NCBI RefSeq assembly: GCF_011064595.1
Contig: NZ_JAALJI010000001.1
Location: 558,001-622,000 of the forward strand
Reading direction: 5' to 3'
Length of the DNA stretch: 64,000 nt
Origin: Paludisphaera soli
GTDB taxonomy: Bacteria; Planctomycetota; Planctomycetia; Isosphaerales; Isosphaeraceae
Position numbers and translations under genes: made by a program. Below are positions 23,617-32,294 of the stretch, piece after piece (the stretch's first letter is position 1; every line of letters starts with the position of its first letter). Under the pieces are notes generated by a model. That model had not been told where the DNA came from. It did no database searches and saw nothing but the letters and a program-made list of their open reading frames with translations.

Positions 23617-25344
23617 TCACTTAGCCGAGGAGACGCTCCAGGCCCTGACGGACCGGAAGCCGCCGGACGAGCCGGCCCACTTGCTCATCGCGAGCAGCAG
23701 CTGACCGACGTCGGCCTTCGCGAGCCTGGTCGACGAGGCGGCCTCGTCGACGGTGCTCGCCGTCAGCTCCTCCACGGGCTTGCCGTTCAGGTAGACCGGC
23801 AGCTCGAGGAACGTCGGCGTCTCCTCGGCCCCGCCGTTTCCCACCGGCCCCGGGAGGGTCGGCTCGGGGGTCGGCGTGGTCGGGGTCGGGGTCGGGGTCG
23901 GGGTGGGAGTCGGCGTCGGCGTCGGCGTCGGCTTGGGGGCGGTCGGGGTCACCGGCGTGTAATCGACCGGCGTCGTCGGCGGGATGAGAACCTGCTCGGC
24001 CGGCGGGATCACGACGACGGGCGGGGTCGGCGCCGGCGTGGGGGTCGGCGTCGGCGCCGGCTTGGGAGTGGACCCGCCCGGCACGAGCGAGGCCGACTTG
24101 AGGACGTCGAGCCGGCCGAGTTCGATGCCGGTCACGTCGTCGCGGATCGTCTTCGCCCCCTGTTCCAGCCACCCCTCGAGCTGGTCGACCGTCGGGAGCG
24201 AGCCGAACCGTGATTTGTAGATCGACTGCAGGAGGACGATCGAGCCCGAGACGAGCGGGGCGGCGAAGCTGGTCCCCTCGACGTTCGAGTAGCTCGAACC
24301 GTCGATCAGGGCGGCGAGCCCCGCGCCGGGGGCGGCGAGGTCGGTGGCCGTCGAGCCGCCGTACTCCACGCCGAGCCGCTGGGCGTTGGCGAGGAGCCTG
24401 TCGGACGAGTCGCTGGCGGTGACGCTGATCACGCCGTCGAGGACCGCGGTGAAGCCCTCGCCCTGCTGCCCGGTGAAGCTGTTGCCCGTGGCCGCGACGA
24501 CCGCGATCTTCAGGTCCTTCAGCTGCTGGACGAGCTGGGTCATCCGCTGGCCCACGCCGTTGTCCTGGGCGAACCAGTTGCGGGCGTAGTTCTTGCCGTT
24601 GGACAGCGAGACGTTGACCACGCTGATGTTGTACTCGGCGTGGTGGTCGACCACCCACTGCAGCGCGTCGGCGATATCGTTGGTGTCGGCCGTGTTGTTC
24701 GGGCCGGTGACCTTCAGGGCCACGATGTCGACGCCCGGCGCGACGCCCAGGTGGTTCGCGTCGGCCCCGGCGATCAGGCCGGCGACGGCCGTCCCGTGCT
24801 GCGAGGACGAGGCGATCGGGTCCGCGTCCTTGTCGCCAAAGTCGTAGCCGGCGATCACCCGAGCGTTGGGGCCGTAGCCGCCGCCGAGGCTCGCGCTGTT
24901 GTAGTTGACCCCGGTGTCGATCACCGCCACCGTCAGGCCGGAGCCGTCGACGTTGTAGGTGTTACGGACCTGGGCCGAGCCGATGATCGGGTCGAAGGCC
25001 GTGGCCGGGCCTGTGGCGAGGGTCCCGGCGGGGGCCGAGGTCGCCTCGGCCGTCTCGGCCGCCCTGCGGAGGGCGGGCCGCTGAGGAGGCGCGACCGCGC
25101 CGCCTCGGACGATCCTCAGGTCCTGGACGCCCCCGTCCATCCCCCCCCGCGGCCGGGCCTGGGCCTGCTGCGCCGCGCCGGGCCGGACCCGTTGCGCGGC
25201 GTCGGCGTGCCGGACGGCGGCGTGCTTGGGGAGGGCCCCCGCGAGCCCCGTCGAGAGCAGGCGGCGGGCGTCGAGCTGCTCGATCGCCGGCCGCTGCCTG
25301 CGTCGAGAATCCCGGCTGTCGTGGCCAGTCAGGGTCCATGCCAT
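23617..25344 (-). CDS. Secreted subtilisin-like (S8) serine protease
   Basis: A 575-residue protein. The N-terminus has an Arg-rich patch then IEQLDARRLLS (21-31), the planctomycete LExLExRxLL-type export motif. A propeptide-like region follows, then an S8 catalytic domain with Asp143 (VAVIDTGVN), His183 (SSQHGTAVAG), oxyanion Asn288 (AATGNSF) and Ser359 (EGTSFAAPLVSG). All four key residues are present, so it should be active. After the domain (about residue 420) come two Pro-Thr repeat linkers and a C-terminal segment of about 70 residues that may anchor it. The ATG at 25344 (MAWTLTGHDS) has GGGGAG upstream. It is probably exported and attached to the surface. Confidence 0.92.
   Translation of the reverse strand: MAWTLTGHDSRDSRRRQRPAIEQLDARRLLSTGLAGALPKHAAVRHADAAQRVRPGAAQQAQARPRGGMDGGVQDLRIVRGGAVAPPQRPALRRAAETAEATSAPAGTLATGPATAFDPIIGSAQVRNTYNVDGSGLTVAVIDTGVNYNSASLGGGYGPNARVIAGYDFGDKDADPIASSSQHGTAVAGLIAGADANHLGVAPGVDIVALKVTGPNNTADTNDIADALQWVVDHHAEYNISVVNVSLSNGKNYARNWFAQDNGVGQRMTQLVQQLKDLKIAVVAATGNSFTGQQGEGFTAVLDGVISVTASDSSDRLLANAQRLGVEYGGSTATDLAAPGAGLAALIDGSSYSNVEGTSFAAPLVSGSIVLLQSIYKSRFGSLPTVDQLEGWLEQGAKTIRDDVTGIELGRLDVLKSASLVPGGSTPKPAPTPTPTPAPTPPVVVIPPAEQVLIPPTTPVDYTPVTPTAPKPTPTPTPTPTPTPTPTPTTPTPEPTLPGPVGNGGAEETPTFLELPVYLNGKPVEELTASTVDEAASSTRLAKADVGQLLLAMSKWAGSSGGFRSVRAWSVSSAK
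23870..23934 (-). repeat. Pro-Thr coding hexanucleotide repeat in the protease linker
   Basis: The plus strand shows tandem GTCGGG/GTCGGC units encoding (Pro-Thr)n on the minus strand, about ten repeats, with a shorter related tract near 24030-24062. Such tracts vary in length by slippage and encode stiff extracellular linkers. Confidence 0.8.
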
Positions 25345-25892
25345 GAGACCAATCTCCCCAGACGGCCGCCATGCCATTGGCTGGCCGCCCCGCGATTCGG
25401 AGTGTGAACGCCCCCCTTCCATGGCGGGCCGCGATCGCGACGCCGGACGCATCCGGCGGCGCTTTCGGGCCCGGGGGGCCCCGGCCGGGAGGGTTCCCGG
25501 ACGCGGCCCCGCAGAGCGCGTGACAAGTTGTTCGGCCCGAGTGACGACGCGGGGGCGACGGAGCCTCGCCGTCGCGCTCGGCCCGTGGGCGTCGCGCGGC
25601 GGCCTTCTCCCTCGCCCCGGAGCCGTCGGCCCGGGCGCGGTGAATCGACGACGGTCCGGGCTCCGGTCCGGGGGTCTGGGGACACCCTCGGCCTCGGCGC
25701 GGGGCCATCGATTCGGCTTCGTCCTCCTGAGCGGCGGCCGGGCGCGTCCAGTACGCCCGACCATTCCGGGCCGGCCCATCCGGGCCGCCCCGCCGACGCA
25801 CGTCCTTGACGCGCCGGCTCGGCTTCCGCGCCCGATCGGCCTCAGCGCCGACCGCGACCTTCCGCCACCTCCCGCGCCGGCCCCGATCCGTC
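25345..25892. other. Intergenic region upstream of the protease gene and kdsB
   Basis: About 550 bases between divergent genes. Frames are open on both strands but the translations are Arg/Pro/Gly-rich with no domain pattern. No clear protease promoter is recognised. The kdsB promoter sits at its right end. Confidence 0.5.
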
Positions 25893-25921
25893 TTGCGTCC
25901 CCTCTTGGGACGCACTAGATT
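25893..25921 (+). promoter_or_regulatory. kdsB promoter with an embedded palindrome
   Basis: TTGCGT (25893-25898), a 17-base spacer and TAGATT (25916-25921). The inverted repeat TGCGTCCC-CTCTT-GGGACGCA (25894-25914) starts within the -35 and fills the spacer, exactly where a repressor would block polymerase. Confidence 0.65.
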
Positions 25922-26012
25922 GAGGTCGCCTCGGTCAGGTCCCGGTTGAGAATCGGTTCTCTCCCGGTGAGCCTTGTATCGGAATCGGGGCGAGCCGGGG
26001 ACCGCAGGAAAA

Positions 26013-26771
26013 ATGGAAAATGCAGCCGTGATCCCGGCGCGGTTCGCTTCGACCCGACTGCCCGGCAAACCCCTTCTATCCGACACCGGGAAGCCGCTCA
26101 TCCAGCACGTCGTCGAGGCCGCGCGACGCGCGAAATCCCTGCGACGCGTCATCGTCGCCACCGACGACGACCGCATCGCCGACGCCGTGCGGGCCTTCGG
26201 CGGCGAGGTCGCCATGACCCGCGCCGACCACCCGACGGGCACCGACCGCGTGGCCGAGGTGGCCGCGACGATCTCCAACGCCGCGATCATCGTCAACGTC
26301 CAGGGGGACGAGCCCGAGATCGAAGGATCGTCAATCGATCGCTTGATCACGCTCTTGCAAGAGGATCCGGATGCGCCGATGGCGACCCTCGCCACCCCGA
26401 TCCGCGACGAGGCCGTCTACCGCGACCCCTCCTGCGTCAAGGTCGTCGCCTCGACCCGCGGCCGCGCGCTCTACTTCTCGCGCAGCCCGATCCCCTTCCA
26501 CCGCGACGCCGCCCCCGACTTCGCCGACCCGGCCGCCCCCGCGGCGCTCCTCCACCTGGGGATCTACGCCTACCGCCGCGACTTCCTGCTGCGGATCGGC
26601 GAACTCCCGCGGTCGCCGCTGGAGGCCGCCGAGAAGCTCGAACAGCTCCGCGTCCTGGAAGCCGGCCTCCCCATCGCCCTCGGGATCGTCGACGAGCCCA
26701 GCATCGGCATCGACACCCCAGAGGACTACCGCCGCTTCGTCGAACGCCACCGCCGCCGCCACGGGGCCTGA
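26013..26771 (+). CDS. kdsB: 3-deoxy-manno-octulosonate cytidylyltransferase
   Basis: Activates KDO as CMP-KDO for the lipopolysaccharide inner core. The 252-residue product has IPARFASTRLPGKPL (CTP loop), VIVATDDDRIADAV, TGTDRVAEV, IIVNVQGDEPEI (metal-binding Asp), CVKVV, ALYFSRSPIPF and LGIYAYRRDFL..PLEAAEKLEQLRVLE, all family signatures. The ATG at 26013 follows AGGA. It indicates that this organism makes KDO-containing LPS, in line with the GT9 gene at 35.3 kb and the LptD-like gene at 51.1 kb. Confidence 0.96.
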   Translation: MENAAVIPARFASTRLPGKPLLSDTGKPLIQHVVEAARRAKSLRRVIVATDDDRIADAVRAFGGEVAMTRADHPTGTDRVAEVAATISNAAIIVNVQGDEPEIEGSSIDRLITLLQEDPDAPMATLATPIRDEAVYRDPSCVKVVASTRGRALYFSRSPIPFHRDAAPDFADPAAPAALLHLGIYAYRRDFLLRIGELPRSPLEAAEKLEQLRVLEAGLPIALGIVDEPSIGIDTPEDYRRFVERHRRRHGA

Positions 26772-26780
26772 GCGGTCGGG

Positions 26781-27509
26781 TCAGCGATTCTGCGCGGTCT
26801 CGCGCCCGGGGACGGCCCGCAGGATCAGATCGGCCAATGCCTTCATCCCCCGATCGCCGGGATGGCCGCCGACCCCGGCGTGCTTGTAAGGCCGCTCCGA
26901 TCGCGCCGCGTTGGCTTCGTCGCGGCCCAGCGGCCAGGCGTTCACGAAGATCGCGCCGGCCTCGTCGCTCGCCTCGCGGAGCCGGCGGTCCTTCGCCTCG
27001 TCCGCCCAGAAGCAACTCCGCACGAGGATGATGGGTCGCTTCGGGGATCGCGCGCCCGCGAGGATCCTCGCCACGCCCGACTTGAATCGCTCCCCGGCCG
27101 CCTCGGAATCGATCCCCGGGACGTTCTCGCCGATGGCCAGGACCACCATGTCGGCGTCGAAGGCGAAGAGGTCCTTCAGTTCGTGCTCGACGTCCCAAGT
27201 CGCATAATGGCGTTCGAACTCGGCGAGGTTGCGGACCCGGATCTCCGGCGCTCGGCCGGTCCGTTCCGCCATCCCCGCGGCGACGAGATGGACGTAATCC
27301 TTCTCCGGCGCGGTCGCGGCCATGCCCCAGTCGCCGTGCCAGTCGATGTCGGCCTTCGGGCCGTGGTGGGTGAGGCTGTTGCCCAGGAAGAGGATCCTGC
27401 GGACGTCCTCCGCACGCACGCCCGGCCGCTCGTCGGCACCGGCCGGGGCCGCCCACGCGAACGTCGCCAGGAACAGGAGCCCGATGCTCGACCAGTTGTG
27501 ATGGCTCAA
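26781..27509 (-). CDS. Secreted SGNH/GDSL-type hydrolase
   Basis: The 242-residue product has a signal peptide (SSIGLLFLATFAWAAPAGA). Block I is ILFLGNSLTHHGP with Ser45, block III is VVLAIGENVPG with the Asn, and the block V histidine lies in GGHPGDRGM (His216). It is likely an esterase on glycans or lipids. No ATG is available close to the signal; TTG 27509 with a GAGG site fits, and a promoter at 27550-27577 gives a leader of about 34 bases, which supports this start. It converges on kdsB with 9 bases between the stops. Confidence 0.8.
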   Translation of the reverse strand: MSHHNWSSIGLLFLATFAWAAPAGADERPGVRAEDVRRILFLGNSLTHHGPKADIDWHGDWGMAATAPEKDYVHLVAAGMAERTGRAPEIRVRNLAEFERHYATWDVEHELKDLFAFDADMVVLAIGENVPGIDSEAAGERFKSGVARILAGARSPKRPIILVRSCFWADEAKDRRLREASDEAGAIFVNAWPLGRDEANAARSERPYKHAGVGGHPGDRGMKALADLILRAVPGRETAQNR

Positions 27510-27549
27510 GACGGCCTCGAAGTAGGATAGTAGCGGCGATCCCCGCCCG

Positions 27550-27577
27550 ATTATCCCACCTCCGGCCGCCCTGTCAC
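27550..27577 (-). promoter_or_regulatory. Promoter for the SGNH hydrolase
   Basis: On the minus strand GTGACA (27577-27572), a 16-base spacer and GATAAT (27555-27550), about 40 bases before the proposed TTG start. Confidence 0.6.
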
Positions 27578-27866
27578 CCGCCCTCCGGCCGCTTCTCAAA
27601 GGCCACGACTCCGCTCGCCATTCGATCGATCCGGGCCATTGTCCCCATAACGGCCCCTTGCGCGCCGCAGAGGTGCAAGCGCCGGAACGTCCCGCCGCCG
27701 CTCGACCGGGCAGGGACGATGACGGGGACTCACGAAACGCGCCGAACGAAGCCAATCACCGACGAGACGCAAGTTGCACGTTATTCTAAACTTATGTCGA
27801 GGTTTCGGCGTTTCGGCGCGCGCGAACGAACCCGATTTCGAAGCCAATCCGTCGGCGCTTCGGAGG
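27578..27866. other. Intergenic region between prs and the SGNH gene
   Basis: Both flanking genes are on the minus strand. The sequence contains a short AT-rich patch (about 27775-27800) past the prs stop but no hairpin with a T tail that I can support, and no coding pattern. Confidence 0.45.
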
Positions 27867-28847
27867 TCAGTAGTTGAACAGCCGGCTGACGCTCTCGCGG
27901 CGGTGGATGGACATGATGGCGTCGGCGAAGAGGCCGGCGACGCTCACGACCTTGACGCACGGGGCCAGAGGCTCGAAGCGGTAGCCGATCGTGTCGGTCA
28001 TCACCAGCTCCTTGATCGGCGAGCGGGCGAGCTTCTCGGCGGACCCCTTGGAGAAGACCCCGTGCGAGACGCAGGCGTAGACGTCCTTGGCCCCGCGCTC
28101 CTTGCAGGCGACGGCCATCTCGATGAGGGTCCCGCCCGTGATGGTGAAGTCGTCGACGATGAGGACGTTCCGGTCCTTCACCTCGCCGACGATGTCGAGC
28201 ATCTCGGCCTTTTCGTCGTGCCCCCGACGCACCTTGTTGCCGAAGATGACGGGCGCGTGCATCATCTCGGCGAACTTGTAGGCCTGCTTGCCGAAGCCCA
28301 CGTCGGGCGCGGCCACCACGAGATCCGGGATCTCCTTGCGCCGGAAGTAGTCCGCGAGGACCGGCATGGCGTAGAGGTGGTCGACCGGGATGCGGAAGAA
28401 GCCCTGGATCTGCGGGCTGTGCAGGTCCATCGTCAGGACGCGGTCGGCCCCGGCGGCCTCGATGCAGTCGGCGCAGACGCGGGCGCGGATGGAGACGCGG
28501 GGCTCGTCCTTCTTGTCCCCCTTCGCGTAGGAGAAGAAGGGGATGACGGCCGTCACCTGGGTGGCGCTCGCCCGCTTGAAGGCGTCGATCCAGAAGAGCA
28601 GCTCCATGAAGTTGTCGTTGACCGGGTATTCGGACCCCTGGATGATGTAGACGTCCCGCCCGCGGACGTTCTCCAGGACCCGGACGAAGACGCAGCCCTC
28701 GCTGAACGTCTTGGTCTCCGCCTTCGCCATGCCGGCTCCCAGGTGCTCGGCGATGGCCTCGGCGAACGACCCGCTCGCGCTGCCGGCGAACACCTTCAGC
28801 TCGCCGTAAGGGTCGACTCGCTCGGCCGACGAGCAGATCAGCGACAT
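27867..28847 (-). CDS. prs: Ribose-phosphate pyrophosphokinase
   Basis: Makes PRPP from ribose-5-phosphate and ATP for purine, pyrimidine, NAD, His and Trp synthesis. The 326-residue product has IIQGSEYPVNDNFMELL, FFSYAKGDKKDEPRVSI (the catalytic/ATP flexible loop, normally YARQDRKxxPR), TMDLHSPQIQGFF, a PRPP loop VLIVDDFTITGGTL (usually VDDxIDTGGT) and DTI near the C-terminus. These changes from the class I consensus are modest, so function is likely kept. The ATG at 28847 is taken; a GTG 12 bases upstream is possible. Confidence 0.93.
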   Translation of the reverse strand: MSLICSSAERVDPYGELKVFAGSASGSFAEAIAEHLGAGMAKAETKTFSEGCVFVRVLENVRGRDVYIIQGSEYPVNDNFMELLFWIDAFKRASATQVTAVIPFFSYAKGDKKDEPRVSIRARVCADCIEAAGADRVLTMDLHSPQIQGFFRIPVDHLYAMPVLADYFRRKEIPDLVVAAPDVGFGKQAYKFAEMMHAPVIFGNKVRRGHDEKAEMLDIVGEVKDRNVLIVDDFTITGGTLIEMAVACKERGAKDVYACVSHGVFSKGSAEKLARSPIKELVMTDTIGYRFEPLAPCVKVVSVAGLFADAIMSIHRRESVSRLFNY

Positions 28848-29152
28848 GTCCTTGCTCACGATGTCCGCCCCGGTTTCGGGAGGAGGAATGGTGGGGGCCG
28901 CCGCGATCGCCGCCGCGATCGCGTCCGACGACCCCGCCTCCCGATCCGGGCCGTCGACACTCGATCTTAACACCCCTCAACCCTCGGGGCCACCCGGACG
29001 ACCCCCAGACGCATCGACGAATGTCGCTGCGACGAACGCCCCGGCGGCCCGGGGTTCTTCCGCCCGCCTCGGATCGTTTACAATCCCCCGAGCGGGCCCC
29101 CGTCCCGCATCGTTCGACACGCCTTGAGTTTTCGCCAACAGGAGGATGGACC
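28848..29152. other. Divergent promoter region of prs and the thioredoxin/NHL gene
   Basis: A TACAAT -10 (29079-29084) with only a weak -35 lies 69 bases before the thioredoxin/NHL start. A TAAGAT on the minus strand near 28970 could serve prs but lacks a -35. No gene is seen. Confidence 0.4.
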
Positions 29153-30847
29153 ATGCAGCGTCGGCGATCGGAGCGGAACGCGTCCCTCGGCTGGGTCGCC
29201 CTGGCGGCGGGCGCGCTCGCGCTCTCCGCGTGGTATTCGAGCAACGACCGGCCGTCGCGGCCGGACGTCGCCCATCCGACGATCCGGACGGTCTCGCTCG
29301 CGCAGGCTCCAGCCCCCAGCTTCGACGGCGCCGTCGGCTGGATCAACTCGGGCCCGATCGACCTGGCGTCGCTCAAGGGGAAGGTCGTCCTGCTCGACTT
29401 CTGGACCTACTGCTGCATCAACTGCCACCACATCCTCCCCGACCTGGAGAAGCTCGAGCAGAAGTACAAGAACGAACTGGTGGTGATCGGGATCCACTCC
29501 GGCAAGTTCGACGCCGAGCGGAACACCGAGAACATCCGCCGCAAGGTGGCCGAGTACCGGATCAAGCACCCCGTCGCCAACGACGCCGACATGGTGATCT
29601 GGGAACGCTTCGGCGTGAACAGCTGGCCCACTCGGGTCCTGATCGACCCCGACGGCAAGGTCGTCGCCTTCGGCCGGGACGAAGACGGCAACCTGATCAC
29701 CGCCATCGGCGGCGAAGGCCGCTACGAGCTGTTCGACTTCGCCATCGGCAAGATCGCCGACACCTTCCGCAAGGCCGGCAAGCTGAACGAGAAGCCGATG
29801 GCCTTCCCGACCGAGGAGAGCCAGTACGCCGACAAGCCCCTGCTCTTCCCGGGCAAGATCGTGGCCGACGCCAAATCGAACCGACTGTTCATCTCCGACA
29901 CCGGGCACAATCGGATCGTCCAGACCGACCTCGACGGCAAGAACCCCGTCCTGATCGGCGACGGCGGCGCGGGTCTCGTCGACGGCGACTTCGCCACGGC
30001 CCGGTTTAACCGCCAGCAGGGGATGTGCCTGGAGGGCGACGTGCTCTACGTCGCCGACACCGAGAACCACGCCATTCGCGCCGTGGATCTGAAGGCCAGG
30101 ACCGTGACGACCGTCGTCGGCGACGGCAAGCAGTCCGACCGCGACCCCCGCGAGCCCTTCGTGGGGCCCGGCAAGACCTCGTCGATCTCCAGCCCGTGGG
30201 ACGTGATCCAGGTCCCCGGCGCGCGGACGATCTACATCGCGATGGCCGGCACCCACCAGATCTACGCCTTCGAACCCGAGTCGGGCGACGTCCGCTGGTT
30301 CGCCGGCTCGGGCTTCGAGAACATCCAGGACGGCACCCTCGCCGACTCCCGGTTCGCCCAGCCCAGCGGCCTCGCGACCGACGGTCGGAATCTCTTCATC
30401 GCGGACTCCGAGGTCTCCGGCGTGCGCGTGATCTCCGGCCTCCGGACGGAGAAGCCCCGGGTCGGCCGCGTGGTCGGCAAGGGCCTCTTCGACTTCGGCG
30501 ACCGCGACGGCGCGGGCGCGGACGTCGTCCGGCTCCAGCACTGCCTCGGGCTCGCCTTCGCCGACGGCAAGCTCTACATCGCCGACACCTACAACAGCAA
30601 GATCAAGGCCTGCGACCCCAAGACCGCCGAAGTCCGGACGTTCCTCGGCGGCGAGGACGCCGAGGGCGCGGCCAAGCTCTTCGAGCCGGGCGGCCTGAGC
30701 GCCTCGGGCGGCAAGCTCTATATCGCCGACACGAACCACCACCAAGTCAAGGTCGTCGACCTCGCCACGAAGGCCGTCCGAGTCCTGGAGATCCCCGATC
30801 TCAAGCCCCCCGCCGCCCCCGAGCCTGCCCCTGCCCCCGCCCCCTGA
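29153..30847 (+). CDS. NHLRC2-like thioredoxin-fold and NHL-repeat protein
   Basis: The 564-residue product has an N-terminal hydrophobic anchor (LGWVALAAGALALSAWY), so it is membrane-tethered or secreted. The thioredoxin-like domain (about 45-190) carries VVLLDFWTYCCINCHHILPDL with the redox pair C-I-N-C, GVNSWPTRVLIDPDGKVV and so on. NHL beta-propeller repeats follow (LFISDTGHNRIVQTDLDG, LYVADTENHAIRAVDL, LYIADTYNSKIKACDP, LYIADTNHHQVKVVDL), ending in a Pro/Ala tail. The order and the FWTYCCINC motif match animal NHLRC2. It starts at ATG 29153 with a textbook AGGAGG seven bases upstream. A redox-sensing or folding role outside the cytoplasm is inferred. Confidence 0.9.
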   Translation: MQRRRSERNASLGWVALAAGALALSAWYSSNDRPSRPDVAHPTIRTVSLAQAPAPSFDGAVGWINSGPIDLASLKGKVVLLDFWTYCCINCHHILPDLEKLEQKYKNELVVIGIHSGKFDAERNTENIRRKVAEYRIKHPVANDADMVIWERFGVNSWPTRVLIDPDGKVVAFGRDEDGNLITAIGGEGRYELFDFAIGKIADTFRKAGKLNEKPMAFPTEESQYADKPLLFPGKIVADAKSNRLFISDTGHNRIVQTDLDGKNPVLIGDGGAGLVDGDFATARFNRQQGMCLEGDVLYVADTENHAIRAVDLKARTVTTVVGDGKQSDRDPREPFVGPGKTSSISSPWDVIQVPGARTIYIAMAGTHQIYAFEPESGDVRWFAGSGFENIQDGTLADSRFAQPSGLATDGRNLFIADSEVSGVRVISGLRTEKPRVGRVVGKGLFDFGDRDGAGADVVRLQHCLGLAFADGKLYIADTYNSKIKACDPKTAEVRTFLGGEDAEGAAKLFEPGGLSASGGKLYIADTNHHQVKVVDLATKAVRVLEIPDLKPPAAPEPAPAPAP

Positions 30848-30868
30848 AATCGCGGCGGCCGGCCGGGA

Positions 30869-30907
30869 GCGGATTGAAGATCCGCCGTGTTTAGACGAAT
30901 CTCTAAA
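30869..30907. repeat. Two small inverted repeats upstream of the DUF3887 hydrolase
   Basis: GCGGAT-TGAAG-ATCCGC (30869-30885) is followed by the AT-rich palindrome TTTAGA-CGAATC-TCTAAA (30890-30907). The first could end the thioredoxin/NHL transcript weakly; the second resembles an operator 55 bases before the next start codon. Confidence 0.4.
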
Positions 30908-30961
30908 TACAACGCCGGCCCGGCCGGCGATCCGCCGCGAAACCTGGGGAGGATGGGTCCG

Positions 30962-32293
30962 ATGCCGCGCCTGCTGCCGATGCTGCTGCTGACCACGTGC
31001 GCCTGGGCCGGCGACGTGAAGGACGACGCCCGCAAGTTCCTGGAGCTTTGCCAGGCTTCGAAGTTCGAGGACGCCCACGCGAACTTCAGCCCGAAGATGG
31101 CCACAGCCCTGCCGAAGGAGAAGCTCGCCCAGGTCTGGGCGGGCCTGGAGAAGCAGCTCGGTCCGATCCAGTCGATGGGCGAGCCGAGGGAGGACCGCGT
31201 CGGAGCCTCGCGGCGGGCGAAGATCCGCTGCCAGTTCCGGGCGACCGCGCTCGACGCCCTGGTGAGCTTCGACGCCGAGGGCAAGGTGGAGGGCTTCTTC
31301 CTCGTCCCCGCCGAGAAGGCGAAGGGCGAGGCGGTCGCGAAGCCCGAACCCCCGTACGCCGACCCCTCGAAATACGACGAGGAGGAGGTGACGGTGGGTG
31401 CCGAGGGCTGGCCGCTGTCGGGGACCCTGACCCGTCCGAAGGGTGTCGAGAAGGCCCCGCTGGCGATCCTGCTCCAGGGTTCGGGTCCCCACGATCGCGA
31501 CGAGACGATCGGCCCCAACGCCCCGTTCCGCGACCTGGCCCATGGCCTGGCGAGCCGGGGCGTGGCCGTCCTCCGCTACGAGAAGCGGACTCACGCCCAC
31601 AAACTCCGCTACGCCGACCCCAAGGTCCGAGACGCCGTGGCTGTCCAGGACGAGGTGATCGACGACGCGCTGGCGGCCGTCGCCAAGGCGCGGGGCTGGA
31701 AGCGGATCGACCCCGACCGGATCGTCGTTTTGGGCCACAGCCTGGGGGGGACGGCGGCGCCGACCGTCGCGAAGCAGGACGGCCGGCTCGCAGGCGTTGT
31801 CCTGCTGGCCGCCTCGGCACGCCCCGCCGCCGAGATGGTCCGCGAGCAGGTCGATCACATCAAGAAGGTCGACCCCGAACGCGCCAAGGGCCTCGCCGAG
31901 GTCGACGCCAAGCTCGATGACGTGATCTCCCGGATGAAGGCCGGGACGGCGAAGGACGACGAGACCCTGCTGGGCGTCCCCCTACGCTACTGGAAGACAA
32001 TGGACGCCCTCCACCCGGACAGGCTCCTGGCCGAGTCGCCGGACCTTCCCGTCCTGGTCCTCCAGGGAGGCCGAGACTATCAGGTGACCGAGGCCGACTT
32101 CGACCTCTTCCGCCGCGCCCTCGACGGCCGCCCCAACGCCACGCTCAAGCTCTACCCCGACCTCAACCACGGCTTCCAGACCGGCGAGGGGAAGGCGGTC
32201 CCCGCCGAGTATGAGAAGCCGGGTTTCGTCGACCTCCGAGTCATCGAGGACGTGGCGGGCTGGATCCTGGGCCTCTCCGGGCGCCGGGAATGA
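30962..32293 (+). CDS. Secreted alpha/beta hydrolase with an N-terminal DUF3887-like domain
   Basis: The 443-residue product has a short signal peptide (MPRLLPMLLLTTCAWAGD). A DUF3887-type domain of about 110 residues (DDARKFLELCQASKFEDAHANFSPKM..) precedes an alpha/beta hydrolase with the oxyanion region LLQGSGPHDRDE, nucleophile VLGHSLGG, acid GGRDYQV and histidine DLNHGF. A complete catalytic triad suggests an active esterase or peptidase. The ATG at 30962, nine bases after GGGGAGG, is chosen over 30953, which would overlap the ribosome-binding site. It abuts the convergent Hsp70 gene, whose stop is 2 bases away. Confidence 0.87.
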   Translation: MPRLLPMLLLTTCAWAGDVKDDARKFLELCQASKFEDAHANFSPKMATALPKEKLAQVWAGLEKQLGPIQSMGEPREDRVGASRRAKIRCQFRATALDALVSFDAEGKVEGFFLVPAEKAKGEAVAKPEPPYADPSKYDEEEVTVGAEGWPLSGTLTRPKGVEKAPLAILLQGSGPHDRDETIGPNAPFRDLAHGLASRGVAVLRYEKRTHAHKLRYADPKVRDAVAVQDEVIDDALAAVAKARGWKRIDPDRIVVLGHSLGGTAAPTVAKQDGRLAGVVLLAASARPAAEMVREQVDHIKKVDPERAKGLAEVDAKLDDVISRMKAGTAKDDETLLGVPLRYWKTMDALHPDRLLAESPDLPVLVLQGGRDYQVTEADFDLFRRALDGRPNATLKLYPDLNHGFQTGEGKAVPAEYEKPGFVDLRVIEDVAGWILGLSGRRE

Positions 32294-32294
32294 G

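Noticed and set aside
23878-24062. Possible CRISPR or tandem repeat array
   Set aside because: The repeats are 6 bases with no spacers and lie inside a reading frame encoding Pro-Thr linkers.
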